Assembly (NCBI RefSeq): GCF_000764025.1
Contig: NZ_KN234764.1
Span: 1 to 64,000 of the forward strand
From: Pseudohaliea rubra DSM 19751
Lineage (GTDB): Bacteria; Pseudomonadota; Gammaproteobacteria; Pseudomonadales; Halieaceae
Direction: 5' to 3'
DNA length: 64,000 nt
The stretch's first letter is position 1, and each line of letters begins with the position of its first letter. Made by a program: the position numbers and the translations under genes. Of the stretch, positions 28,610 to 40,130 are shown piece by piece. The notes beneath the pieces were generated by a model, which worked only from the letters and a program-made list of their open reading frames with translations, was not told where the DNA came from and made no database searches.

Positions 28610-29203
28610 GCCCGGCCCCCGCGGCGGCGCCTGCCCGGACGTGGTAAGCGCCGCCGCCTCCACCACGTAACGCAGGGGCCCGCCCACGGCCACTGCGTCG
28701 AAAGGAAAGCAGGTCACCAGCACGAGCCCGTCCTCGAGGCTTGCGCGAAGCGGTCCGGCGCGGCTGTCGAGGACTCGCTGGCGCACCACTTCATAGGTCC
28801 GCGTGCTGCCACCGCGGACCGTAAGCAGCAGCCGGTCTCCCGGGGTGACTGCTGCAAGCCAGGCAAAATGGGTGTCACGATGACCGGCCAGAAGCACGAC
28901 GCCCGGTTCACCGGGGGCCGCGCCCGTCGGGTCCAGGCCCGGGCCGAAGGCGAGTGCCTGACCGTTGGTGCCGTACAGCACGTACTGGGTCTCACCCAGC
29001 GACGGTATCGAAAGGCGGGCCACAGGCCAGGTGTCTGCCCAGGGCCAGGGACGGGGCCTGGCAGCATCCGGTTGCTGGGCCCAGGCGCGGGCGATAAGCC
29101 ACTGGGCGAGCAGCGCCTTGCCGTGGATCACGCCGGCCCCGCCCAGGAGCCAGGCAGCGCCGGCGAGTAGCGCCACGGCCAGTAGCACTCGTGGCCCCCT
29201 CAC
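28574..29203 (-). CDS. Proteobacterial dedicated (marine-type, class GN) sortase
   Basis: Membrane transpeptidase of 209 aa that cleaves a C-terminal sorting signal. An N-terminal hydrophobic segment (about 5-35) anchors it; the sortase fold carries the catalytic His in LLAGHRDTHF, Cys in LVLVTCFPF and Arg in GGPLRYVVEA. GTG 29203 overlaps the stop of the vWA target gene by 4 bases, so enzyme and substrate are translated together. Gram-negative bacteria lack the peptidoglycan acceptor of Gram-positive sortases, so the acceptor here is unknown. This one-sortase one-substrate arrangement is a recognised marine proteobacterial module. Confidence 0.92.
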   Translation of the reverse strand: MRGPRVLLAVALLAGAAWLLGGAGVIHGKALLAQWLIARAWAQQPDAARPRPWPWADTWPVARLSIPSLGETQYVLYGTNGQALAFGPGLDPTGAAPGEPGVVLLAGHRDTHFAWLAAVTPGDRLLLTVRGGSTRTYEVVRQRVLDSRAGPLRASLEDGLVLVTCFPFDAVAVGGPLRYVVEAAALTTSGQAPPRGPGLLELAAGPGRL

Positions 29204-31266
29204 GGTGTCCGTCCCTCCTCACGCAGGGCGAAGAGCACAGTAGCCATAAAGAGCAGCAGCAGCCCTGCCCAGATCTTCGCCCGGGCCGTCGTCGCCGTAG
29301 CCGGGAACGCAAAGGGCTGCGGCGCCTGGCCGGCGGGCCGGGCATTGGGCGCCACGCTATCGCGGGCATCGACCTTCGCCGGCCGGGCGCGACGCTCCTC
29401 GACGGCGATGAAACTGGTGAAAGGCGTCAGCAGCTGGTGCGTGAGCGCCAGCGGCAACACCTGGGCACGCACTGCCTGGCGCTCCGCACCCACTTCCAGC
29501 GTATCGAGGAGGGCCTGCACGCGGCCACGGGCCCAAAGTGTGCCCACCCCCGGCGCATCGCCGCTTCTCTCATTCACCACCAGCGTCTGCGACCACAGCT
29601 CACCGGCCCGCTGGCCGGTTATCTTGACCGATCCATCCAGCGCCCCGGGTAGAGCCACAGCCTGCAGCACCGGCTGCCCGGTATAGAGGTCCGGGACGAT
29701 CGCCGGCACCGCATCGGCGCCGGCGGGCCAGCGCACGTCGATGCCAGTGAGCACCGGGCTCGCCAGGCGAGCCAGCAGCGCATCCATGGCCGGGCCCGCC
29801 TCCTCCGCTTTGCCGATGTGGGTAAAGGTGCCCCGGCCGACCTCCGAGGCCCGGCGCATGAACCAGCTGTTCGGCGCCGAGCCGATGCCCACGGTAAACA
29901 GCCGCGCCCGGCCAAGGCGCTCCCGGATGCGGGCAAAGAGCGCCCGCTCGTTACCAACGGCGCCATCGGTGATGAACACCACCTGCCGCAGTCGCCCGGC
30001 ACCCTGCTCTGCCGCCGGCAGCGCCAGCTCCAGAGCCGGCCGCATTTCCGTGCCGCCGCGAGCATCGAGGCGATCGACATAGCGGCGGGCCGCCTGCAGC
30101 GCTGCCGGCGTCGCTGCCTGCGCCGACGGGTAGAGCGCCTCGACCTTGTCGTCGAAGGCAATGACGTTGAAGTGATCCTCCGGCCGCAGTGCCGCCAGGG
30201 CGGCATGCACACTGGCCCGGGCCTGCTCGATGGGCGTGCCACCCATGGAGCCGGAGCGGTCCACCACCAGCACCAGCTCCCGGGGCGGTGGCGCTTGGCC
30301 GCCGGGCCGCGGCGGCAGAAGCATCAGGTACGCGTAGTGCTGCCCGTCGACCACCTCACTGTAAAGGGCCGCGGCCGGCGCTGTGCCGCGCACCGGAACC
30401 CAGCGCAGGACGAAGTCCCGGTCCATCTCGGCGACGCCGGCACGCAGTGAGGCACGGTAACGGGCACCGTCGCGCTCAAGGGCGAGGTCGTGGTAGAGCG
30501 CCTCCACCGACGCCAGGGGCACGCCGGCATCAAGCGACAGCGCCACCTGCATCGGATTGAGCGGCGCCGCATCGCTGCCCGCGGCAGCGTGCTGGAGGGG
30601 CGTGATGCGGTGGGCGTCCGGCACCTGGTCCGTCGGCCGGCTCCAGTTATCACCCGCCGTGTCCGGCTCACCCACCAGCGGCTGGCCGGGGATGTAGCGC
30701 GGTGTCACGGTACTCGGAAAGCGCAGGGAGAACACGCCATCCTCGTAGGCAACGGGCAGCACCAGCTCCAGACGCACCCGCACTGTCTCCCCCGGCGGAA
30801 TGTTGGCAAGGCGGCTGGTGAACAGGTTCGGCCGCTGCTGCTCGACGAGCGCAGCCTGCTTGCCCTCGCGCTTTGCCGCTTCAAAGACCTTTGCCGCCTC
30901 CTCGCGCTCGCGGACCCGGCCGCGGATCACGCGCTCGCCGACGACGAAGTCCAGGCGCCGCACCGCCGCCTGCCCGGGCAGGGGGAAACTGTACACACCG
31001 TGGCGCCAGCCCGGTGCCGTATTCTCAAAGGACTGCTCGAGCACCGCCACGGCCACCAGACCGTGAATCTCCAGCGAGAGGTCGCTCGCCTGGCGTAGGG
31101 AGAGAGTCGCCTTGCCGGCGTCATCGACCAGCGCCAGCGCCGGGCCCTCGGCGCGCGCCGGCGCCGTGTCGAGCAGTATGAGAAACAGTAGCGCCAGCAT
31201 CGCGCGGCCCAGCCAGCGCAGCACCAGGGTGGTGAAGGGGAACGTAACAGATGCGGTTGTTGTCAT
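29200..31266 (-). CDS. Marine proteobacterial sortase target protein (VIT + vWA domains)
   Basis: Presumed surface or periplasmic protein of 688 aa, the dedicated substrate of the adjacent sortase. ATG 31266 follows AGGAG; the frame runs further upstream but without support. Signal peptide about 1-38 (PARAEGP), VIT domain about 40-190 (SFENTAPGWRHGVYSFPLP), vWA domain with a full MIDAS start VVDRSGSMGG near 336 and later FITDGAVGNE. The C-terminus carries FPATAT, a hydrophobic stretch of about 17 residues and a basic/acidic tail (REEGR), a sorting signal of LPxTA type with Phe in place of Leu. It resembles inter-alpha-trypsin inhibitor heavy chains in domain order. Confidence 0.92.
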   Translation of the reverse strand: MTTTASVTFPFTTLVLRWLGRAMLALLFLILLDTAPARAEGPALALVDDAGKATLSLRQASDLSLEIHGLVAVAVLEQSFENTAPGWRHGVYSFPLPGQAAVRRLDFVVGERVIRGRVREREEAAKVFEAAKREGKQAALVEQQRPNLFTSRLANIPPGETVRVRLELVLPVAYEDGVFSLRFPSTVTPRYIPGQPLVGEPDTAGDNWSRPTDQVPDAHRITPLQHAAAGSDAAPLNPMQVALSLDAGVPLASVEALYHDLALERDGARYRASLRAGVAEMDRDFVLRWVPVRGTAPAAALYSEVVDGQHYAYLMLLPPRPGGQAPPPRELVLVVDRSGSMGGTPIEQARASVHAALAALRPEDHFNVIAFDDKVEALYPSAQAATPAALQAARRYVDRLDARGGTEMRPALELALPAAEQGAGRLRQVVFITDGAVGNERALFARIRERLGRARLFTVGIGSAPNSWFMRRASEVGRGTFTHIGKAEEAGPAMDALLARLASPVLTGIDVRWPAGADAVPAIVPDLYTGQPVLQAVALPGALDGSVKITGQRAGELWSQTLVVNERSGDAPGVGTLWARGRVQALLDTLEVGAERQAVRAQVLPLALTHQLLTPFTSFIAVEERRARPAKVDARDSVAPNARPAGQAPQPFAFPATATTARAKIWAGLLLLFMATVLFALREEGRTP

Positions 31267-31519
31267 GGCGATGCTCCTGAGGACGAATGGCCCTGGGGCA
31301 GGCGCGTCTTCGCGCCGGGGCCGGTGGCGTAGCCACCAACCCGACCGCGGCTGTGACACCGCTCCCACAGGGGCATGGAACCAGTACACCTTCCCGCGGT
31401 GGCACCACGCCGCCGCTGCCATGGCACGGCGCCGATCAATTGTGGCGAATCGTGGCAGCCGCTTGAGGGCGGCGGGGCTTTCTGGAATGCTGCGCCCAAC
31501 CGAAGCAAGGCATCCGCCT
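31267..31519. promoter_or_regulatory. Divergent control region of the sortase module
   Basis: 253 bp between the target/sortase operon (minus) and the regulator/kinase operon (plus). It must carry both promoters and probably the response-regulator sites. AAGCAAGG at 31503-31510 is the ribosome site for the regulator. No clear repeat was recognised. Confidence 0.5.
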
Positions 31520-32212
31520 ATGCGCCAGCACATCGCCATCGTCGAAGATGAGGCCGCCATCGCGGCGAACTACAGCGAGGCCCTCGCTCGCCAGGGCTTC
31601 CGAGTCAGCACCTACCGGGACCGGCCCAGCGCCAGCCTCGCCCTCGCCGAGCAGCTGCCGGATCTGGCCATCATCGACGTGGGCCTCGGCGACGACGTGG
31701 AAGGCGGCTTCGAGCTTTGCCGGGAGCTGCGCGCGCGCAGCCCGGAACTGCCCATCGTCTTCCTCACGGCGCGGGACTCGGAGCTGGACATCGTCTCCGG
31801 CCTGCGCCTCGGCGCCGACGACTACCTCACCAAGGACATCAGCCAGGGCCATATGCTGGCGCGCATCCACGCCCTGCTGCGCCGGGTGCAGGCCCTGCGC
31901 ACGCCGGTGGCGCATGAGGACGTGCTCGAGCGCGGCGCCCTGTCGCTGAACGTGGAGCGCATGACGGCACACTGGGGCGCGGCGCGGGTGGACCTTACGG
32001 TGACCGAGTTCTGGATCGTCCACGCCCTCGCCCGCCACCCGGGCCACGTGAAAAACCGGCAGCAACTCATGGACGCCGCCAGCGTCGTGCTCGACGACAA
32101 CACGGTGACCTCGCACATCAAGCGGATCCGCCGCAAGTTCCAGGGCATCGACGACGCCTTCGCCGCCATCGAGACTGCCTACGGCATGGGCTACCGCTGG
32201 CAGGACGCGTGA
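31520..32212 (+). CDS. Response regulator of the dedicated sortase system (OmpR/PhoB type)
   Basis: 230-residue DNA-binding regulator. The receiver domain (1-120) has the acidic pair in IAIVEDEAA, phospho-acceptor Asp in LAIIDVGLGDD, Thr in VFLTARD and a Lys in DYLTKDI. The C-terminal winged helix has the OmpR pattern (LTVTEFWIVHALARHPGHVKNRQQLM, NTVTSHIKRIRRKF, AIETAYGMGYRW). ATG 31520 follows AAGG; the frame extends upstream without start support. Its stop overlaps the kinase start by 4 bases. Divergent to the sortase/target genes, which it likely controls. Confidence 0.93.
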   Translation: MRQHIAIVEDEAAIAANYSEALARQGFRVSTYRDRPSASLALAEQLPDLAIIDVGLGDDVEGGFELCRELRARSPELPIVFLTARDSELDIVSGLRLGADDYLTKDISQGHMLARIHALLRRVQALRTPVAHEDVLERGALSLNVERMTAHWGAARVDLTVTEFWIVHALARHPGHVKNRQQLMDAASVVLDDNTVTSHIKRIRRKFQGIDDAFAAIETAYGMGYRWQDA

Positions 32213-34231
32213 ACCTCCGCCGGCAGCTGCTGGCTGTCTCCCTGCTGCTCCTCGCCCTGCCCTGGGCAGGCTGCCAGTTTGTGCGCGAAATGGAAGGCGC
32301 CCTGCGCAGCGGCCAGGCGCAGGCCGTAGCCGCGAGTGCCCGGGCCATCGCCGCCTCCCTGCACGACCAGCCGCAGCGCTTTGCCCCTACCCCCCTCGAA
32401 GCACGGCCGGCCGCCGCAGAGCAAAGCCTCTATGCCCGGCCGGGACCGCCGGTCATCATCGATGGCTATGCCGACGACTGGGTGGACGAGGCGCGCCAGC
32501 AGCTTACGGGGGACCAGAGCCTGACCGTGCACTATGCGCTGCGTGAGCACGGCGAGCGGGTGTTCCTGCTTCTCGAGGTGCATGACGCCACGCCAGGCTA
32601 CAGTGACCCGCTGCATCCCCGGGAAAACGGCGATCGCGTGCGGCTGCGCTTCGGGCGCGACGGCATGCGCGAGGCACTCATCGCCACCTCGGCGCCCGGA
32701 CCGGTGCGTGCGCGGCCGCGCAACAGCAGCCTCCCCCTGCTCGACGCGCGGCGCCTTCGCGGCAGCTGGCAGGACAGCGAAGCGGGCTACCGGCTGGAAC
32801 TGGACCTCCCGCTGGCGCTCATCGAAGGGCACCTGGCCTTTACCGTTATCGACGCGGATGCTTCGGGTGACCGGACGTCCGTGGGCAGTGCCCCCGAAGG
32901 ACCGGCACCTGTGCTGGTGCGCCGCGCTGCCGCGCTCGACGAGCACCTCGCGCGCTTCGCTGACCCGGGCACCCGGCTCCAGGCCGTCGACGGCCAGGGC
33001 TACCTGGCCGGTGCGGCCGCCGGCGGGCCGGCCCGGGGGAACGGCACCGGCAACACCTTCTGGGCGCTGCGGGCCCTGTACCGCAGCATTCTCCGCGACC
33101 GGCCCCTGCCACCGGCGCCGGCACCCGCTGCGGGGCAGCTTGCCAGCACGGAAGTGGACAGCGCGCTGACCGGCAGCGCCGCAGCGGCCTGGTACCTCGG
33201 CGACAGCGGCAGCGCCCGGGTGGCCGCCGCGGCCCCCGTCTTTGCCGACGACGCGGTGCTAGGCGTGGTGCGTGTCAGCCAGGACAGCGAGCAGTACCTC
33301 GCCCTCGCCGATGCGGCCACGGGCCGGGTGCTGGCCCTGAGCCTGGCGGTGATGGCCTTTGCGGTGCTGGTACTGCTGGGTTACGCGAGCCTCCTCGGCT
33401 GGCGCATCCGCCGCCTGGGGCAGGCAACGGCGGCCGTGGTGGACAAGGACGGCGCCGTCGCGGGCGCGTTCCCGCGCAGCCGCGCCGGCGACGAGATCGG
33501 CGATCTCTCCCGCCGCTTCGCAGACCTGCTGGGGGCCATCGGCGGCTACAACGATTATCTGAAGCACCTGGCCCGGCAGCTAGGCCACGAACTTCGCACA
33601 CCTATCGCCGTCATTCAGTCATCGCTCGACAACCTCGAGGACAATCGCCTGGCGCCGGCAGAGCGCGCGACCTACCTGCAGCGGGCCCGGGACGGTCTCG
33701 GCCGCCTGACCCGTATCCTCGCCGCCATGAGTGAGGCGTCGCGGCTGGAGGACAGTATCCGTGCCGCCGAGCTGGCGCCGCTCGAGCTGGTGCCGCTGCT
33801 AAAGGAAGTCGCGGGCGCCTACGACGACAGCTACCCGGCGCACCGCGTACGCTTCACGCCAGAGACGGGCACAGAGGGCGCCACTATCGAAGGCAGCGCG
33901 GAACTGCTGGTGCAGGCCCTGGACAAGCTGGTGGACAACGCGGCGTCCTTCGCGCCGGCGGGCAATACCATTACCGTAAAGCTCGCGCCAGCGACCGGCG
34001 GCTGGCAAGTCGCCGTGGACAACCCGGGCCCCACCCTGCCGGAGACACTACGCGGACAACTTTTCGAGCCCATGGTGTCGCTAAGGGCTGAGCGCGGCGC
34101 CTCGCCGCACCTGGGTCTGGGCCTGCACGTGGTGCAGCTCATCACCCGGCGCCTCGGCGGCAGGGCCTCAGCGGAAAACCGCCCGGGCAACGATGGCGTC
34201 GTGTTCTGCCTGTGGCTGCCACGGGCGGCAG

Positions 34232-34257
<26 letters not shown>
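32209..34257 (+). CDS. Sensor histidine kinase of the dedicated sortase system
   Basis: Inner-membrane sensor of 682 aa starting at GTG 32209. TM1 about 5-22, then a large periplasmic region to about 365, in which residues 80-235 ([26 protein letters not shown]) look like a CBM9/DOMON-type beta-sandwich, a fold that usually binds sugars or haem. TM2 about 366-390 is followed by a HAMP-like segment, the phospho-acceptor H in [14 protein letters not shown] near 460, the N box [11 protein letters not shown] and the G box [11 protein letters not shown]. The 3' end overlaps uvrB on the other strand by 26 bases. The ligand is unknown; a surface glycan is an inference from the fold. Confidence 0.9.
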
Positions 34258-36256
<1,999 letters not shown>

Positions 36257-36489
36257 AGGCGGACTCCACTCATCGACGCGAGCCGACCATTATGACCAAC
36301 TGTCCCCGCTCCGTGTAAGAGGCACGCCCTTACCGATCTACTGCCCTCGATGAATTCCCCCCTGTCGGAGGCGCGTCCCTGCACCGACAGCGCCCGGCAC
36401 TGACCACGGCAGCAAAATCGCCCGCCAGTATTGACCCCTGCTGCGCGCCCCAGTAATATGCGCGCCTCTCGCCCCCGGGGCGGGACTAC

Positions 36490-36565
36490 TCCGCCTTAGC
36501 TCAGTTGGTAGAGCAACTGACTGTTAATCAGTGGGTCGCTGGTTCGAGCCCAGCAGGCGGAGCCA
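36490..36565 (+). tRNA. tRNA-Asn(GTT)
   Basis: 76-base cloverleaf with encoded CCA. Acceptor TCCGCCT/AGGCGGA, D arm TAGCTCAGTTGGTAGAGC, anticodon loop CTGTTAA giving GTT, and T arm GCTGGTTCGAGCCCAGC. It stands directly before the ubiquitin-domain gene. Confidence 0.97.
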
Positions 36566-36600
36566 AATTGCTAGTGGAGACTTGGGTTACAGCGATGTAG

Positions 36601-37437
<837 letters not shown>

Positions 37438-37497
37438 CCCAGAACGAACATTGACCGCCCGCGAGGGCTATCCCTTTATCAGAGAACCCAAGACCCT

Positions 37498-38058
37498 ATG
37501 CTGACAGCCAACCGCCTCGAAAAAATCATGGAGCTCGAACAGGAACTCCGCGCCGAATACCAGCAGCAGCTGGACAATCAGCAAGCGGCCATCGATGCCG
37601 CCCTCGCCGAGAAGGCCGACCTCCAGGCCACCATCGACAAGCAGCTCGAAACCATCCAGGAGCTGACCGGCAAGGCCAGCGACACCCAGAAGGTCGAGCA
37701 GCGCAACCGCGAGCTCCACAACCGCGCCGACAACCTCCAGGGCGAGATCGCCGAGCTGAAGCAGCGGTTGAAGACGCTGCAGAAAGACCTGGCAGCGGTG
37801 CGGGAAGAGAACAAGACTCTGACCCAGTACGACCCGGCGCGGATGAAGAAGAACCTCGATGCGAGCAAGAAGAAGCTGGCCGAGAAGCAGCGGGATAACG
37901 AAAGTCTGCAGAAAGCGCTGACCGAGAGCCGGAAGGAGCAGGCGGTGCTGGAGCGCAAGGTCGCCGAGCTCGAAGCCAAGCAGACCGAGACGGACGCAGG
38001 CGACGACAGCGAGACCCCGGCGGACGCCCCATCACAGGACCAGGCATCGGCCGCCTGA
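37498..38058 (+). CDS. Coiled-coil protein, copy 1 of 2
   Basis: 186-residue cytoplasmic protein of unknown family, predicted to be one long coiled coil from about residue 4 to 160 with high Glu/Lys/Gln content (LEQELRAEYQQQLDNQQAAID, MKKNLDASKKKLAEKQRDN) and a disordered acidic tail. There is no signal peptide or cysteine. A near-identical gene lies at 44492-45034. It follows the ubiquitin gene after 60 bases on the same strand; co-transcription is possible but the second copy shows the gene does not need that partner. No function can be assigned. Confidence 0.85.
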   Translation: MLTANRLEKIMELEQELRAEYQQQLDNQQAAIDAALAEKADLQATIDKQLETIQELTGKASDTQKVEQRNRELHNRADNLQGEIAELKQRLKTLQKDLAAVREENKTLTQYDPARMKKNLDASKKKLAEKQRDNESLQKALTESRKEQAVLERKVAELEAKQTETDAGDDSETPADAPSQDQASAA

Positions 38059-38101
38059 CAGGTTTCAGCGGGCTGTCAGGCCTTTCATACAGGCACCGAC
38101 C

Positions 38102-38362
38102 ATGTCTGACTCCTCTGGCATTGTGCGCGCAGCCGGTGAAGGCGTAGGCAACTTCCTCGCCGGCATTCCGCCGGCACTGATCGATTTCTTCAGTGGTATC
38201 GCTGCCGGCGCCGGCCTGCACGGCATGCTCGACTGGGCGGCGATGATCTTTGGCCTGGGGCTGCTGCTATCCGCAGCGCGCGGGCTGCGCAGAAAGCGCA
38301 TCGTGGGGCCAATGATTGGCGGCGCCATCGGCGTGACCTTGATGGGCTGGGCGATTGCTTGA
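38102..38362 (+). CDS. Small membrane protein (86 aa), unknown
   Basis: ATG 38102, 43 bases after the coiled-coil gene. Two or three hydrophobic segments (about 18-38, 42-58 and 68-85) flank a basic loop RGLRRKRIVG. Gly-rich packing motifs are frequent. No family recognised. It may belong to the same transcript as the ubiquitin and coiled-coil genes. Confidence 0.65.
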   Translation: MSDSSGIVRAAGEGVGNFLAGIPPALIDFFSGIAAGAGLHGMLDWAAMIFGLGLLLSAARGLRRKRIVGPMIGGAIGVTLMGWAIA

Positions 38363-38420
38363 GCGCTGAGGGCGTTACGGCAAAGCTGCCCGAGCCGAAG
38401 CCACAGGGCATTTCCCGTTT

Positions 38421-38537
38421 TTACTTGAAGCGATCGCGGGCCGATGAAAGGGCGTCCTCCATTGCGCCCCAGGCATCTTCGGCCCGGTGCTTGACGTCCT
38501 CCCATGCACTCGCGCTGGCTTCGCGCAGTTCAGCCAT
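38421..38537 (-). pseudogene. 38-aa remnant of an sll1863-type stress-response coiled-coil protein
   Basis: ATG 38537 to TAA 38421 encodes a short helix with AELREAS, AWEDVK, AEDAWGAM and a C-terminal SARDRFK. This matches the last third of sll1863-like proteins of about 100 aa as I know them (AELREAS..AWEDLK..AW..L..A...SRFK). The first two thirds are missing. It starts one base after the stop of the upstream NAD(P)-binding gene on the same strand. Could instead be expressed as a small protein. Confidence 0.5.
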
Positions 38538-38538
38538 C

Positions 38539-39174
38539 TCAGCAGGTGTGTGCCAGTCGCCGAAGGTCGGCGTTGTGATGGATGTGCGTCCCCTCGCTAC
38601 TCTGGTTGCAAAGCGCCAGCATGGCGGACGCTACCGTGACGGCTGAAATGCCACTGTAGCGATCCAGAGGCCCTATCGTCAGCCGGCGCAGCATCGGGTC
38701 CAGCCGTTGCAGCAGTGCCTCACCGGGTCGGCGCTCTCTACGGCGGCCAAGCAGCAGGCCGGGCCGCACTATATCCAGGCGAGCAAACCCCAGAGCCGCC
38801 AGATCGCGCTCGATTTCACCTTTGACCTTCGAGTAGAAAACGGGCGACCGGACGTGGGCACCAACGGCGGTGATCGCGACAAAGTGCTGTATGCCCACGG
38901 CATGGGCCGAGCGCGCGAAATAGAGCACAGCATCATGATCGACTGCGTAGAAGTCAGCCCGGGAACCAGCTGCGGCCATGGTAGTGCCGAGCGCGCAGAG
39001 CGCCACTCTGGCGGGCGGCAAAGCAAGCGCGCTGGAAAAATCCGTGCGAATCGTCGCGGCAACACCCTCAACATCACGTCGACCTACTGTGGTGAGGGGG
39101 TATCCGGCGTCTGCCGCAAGCTGCACCAGCTCCTGCCCCACAAGTCCTGTCGCTCCTGCCAGCAAAGCGTTCAT
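38539..39174 (-). CDS. NAD(P)-binding Rossmann-fold oxidoreductase-like protein
   Basis: 211-residue atypical short-chain dehydrogenase. The N-terminal dinucleotide motif is GATGLVGQELV, followed by CALGTT and AITAVGAHVRSPVFYSKVKGEIERDL; the YxxxK pair is Y-S-K-V-K. It resembles the HTATIP2/YwnB group, in which no reaction is firmly known. The start at 39174 is near the divergent crotonase gene. Likely cytoplasmic. No substrate can be inferred. Confidence 0.85.
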   Translation of the reverse strand: MNALLAGATGLVGQELVQLAADAGYPLTTVGRRDVEGVAATIRTDFSSALALPPARVALCALGTTMAAAGSRADFYAVDHDAVLYFARSAHAVGIQHFVAITAVGAHVRSPVFYSKVKGEIERDLAALGFARLDIVRPGLLLGRRRERRPGEALLQRLDPMLRRLTIGPLDRYSGISAVTVASAMLALCNQSSEGTHIHHNADLRRLAHTC

Positions 39175-39319
39175 GGTCAGCGTTTCTCCAAGGGGTAGGT
39201 ATCATGCCTTTTGTGACGTTCTTTGATTTTTTGCTCCCTGCAGTGAACTATAGCCACTTGCTGTTTTTGTGCTGAAACGCGTTACAAAAACGCTCACAGG
39301 TTTAAGCCAGGAGATTCCC

Positions 39320-40099
39320 GTGCCCCCTCCCCCAGTCCTCGTAGAAACAGATGGCCCGGTCCGCACCATCATCATCAACCGACCGGATAAGCGCAATGCA
39401 GTCGACCGCCCGACGGCTGATGCGCTCAGGCAGGCCTTTCACGACTTCGAACATGATGACAGCCTCAGTGTGGCGGTACTCGCCGGGGCCGGCGGACACT
39501 TCTGCGCAGGTGCAGACCTCGCCGCACTGGGCGATCCGCAGCGTCGCAATGCCCTTGAGCCGGAGGGCACCGGCCCCGGGCCCATGGGGCCATCGCGCAT
39601 GCTACTCAGCAAACCGGTTATTGCAGCGGTATCGGGCTATGCCGTAGCCGGAGGCCTGGAGCTGGCGTTGTTCTGTGACCTGCGTGTGGCAGAAGAGTCC
39701 GCCGTGTTCGGTGTGTTCTGCCGACGCTGGGGCGTACCACTGATCGATGGCGGCACCGTGCGCCTGCCGCGCATCGTCGGTCAGGGCCATGCTATGGACA
39801 TGATACTGACCGGGCGTCCGGTGCACGCCGATGAGGCCTTGCGCATTGGCCTCGCCAACCGCATGGTGGCTGATGGCAGGGCCCTGGAACAAGCGCAGAT
39901 GCTGGCCCAGCAGATCGCCGGCTTCCCCCAGCGCTGTCTGCGCGCGGACCGCCTGAGTGCCTACAAGCACTGGGATCAACCGCTGGCCGATGCGCTGGCC
40001 AAGGAAGGCGCCGGCGGATACCCGGTCGTTTTTGAAGAGGCAATCGCCGGAGCCGAGCGCTTTACGAAGGGTGCCGGTCGGCACGGTGCCTTTGAGTAA
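39320..40099 (+). CDS. Enoyl-CoA hydratase/isomerase family protein (crotonase)
   Basis: 259-residue crotonase-fold enzyme acting on a CoA thioester. GTG 39320 follows CAGGAG with 6-base spacing, much better than GTG 39269 further upstream. The oxyanion-hole segments are GAGGHFCAGADLAAL and AVAGGLELALFCDLR; the Glu pair of true enoyl-CoA hydratases is not clearly kept (RRWGVPLIDGGTVRLPRIVG), a pattern frequent in family members with altered chemistry. Followed after 31 bases by an acyl-CoA ligase, so the two probably act in one catabolic route. Substrate unknown. Confidence 0.92.
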   Translation: MPPPPVLVETDGPVRTIIINRPDKRNAVDRPTADALRQAFHDFEHDDSLSVAVLAGAGGHFCAGADLAALGDPQRRNALEPEGTGPGPMGPSRMLLSKPVIAAVSGYAVAGGLELALFCDLRVAEESAVFGVFCRRWGVPLIDGGTVRLPRIVGQGHAMDMILTGRPVHADEALRIGLANRMVADGRALEQAQMLAQQIAGFPQRCLRADRLSAYKHWDQPLADALAKEGAGGYPVVFEEAIAGAERFTKGAGRHGAFE

Positions 40100-40130
40100 C
40101 CGCAATGAACAAGCCCGGAGAGCCACGTGC

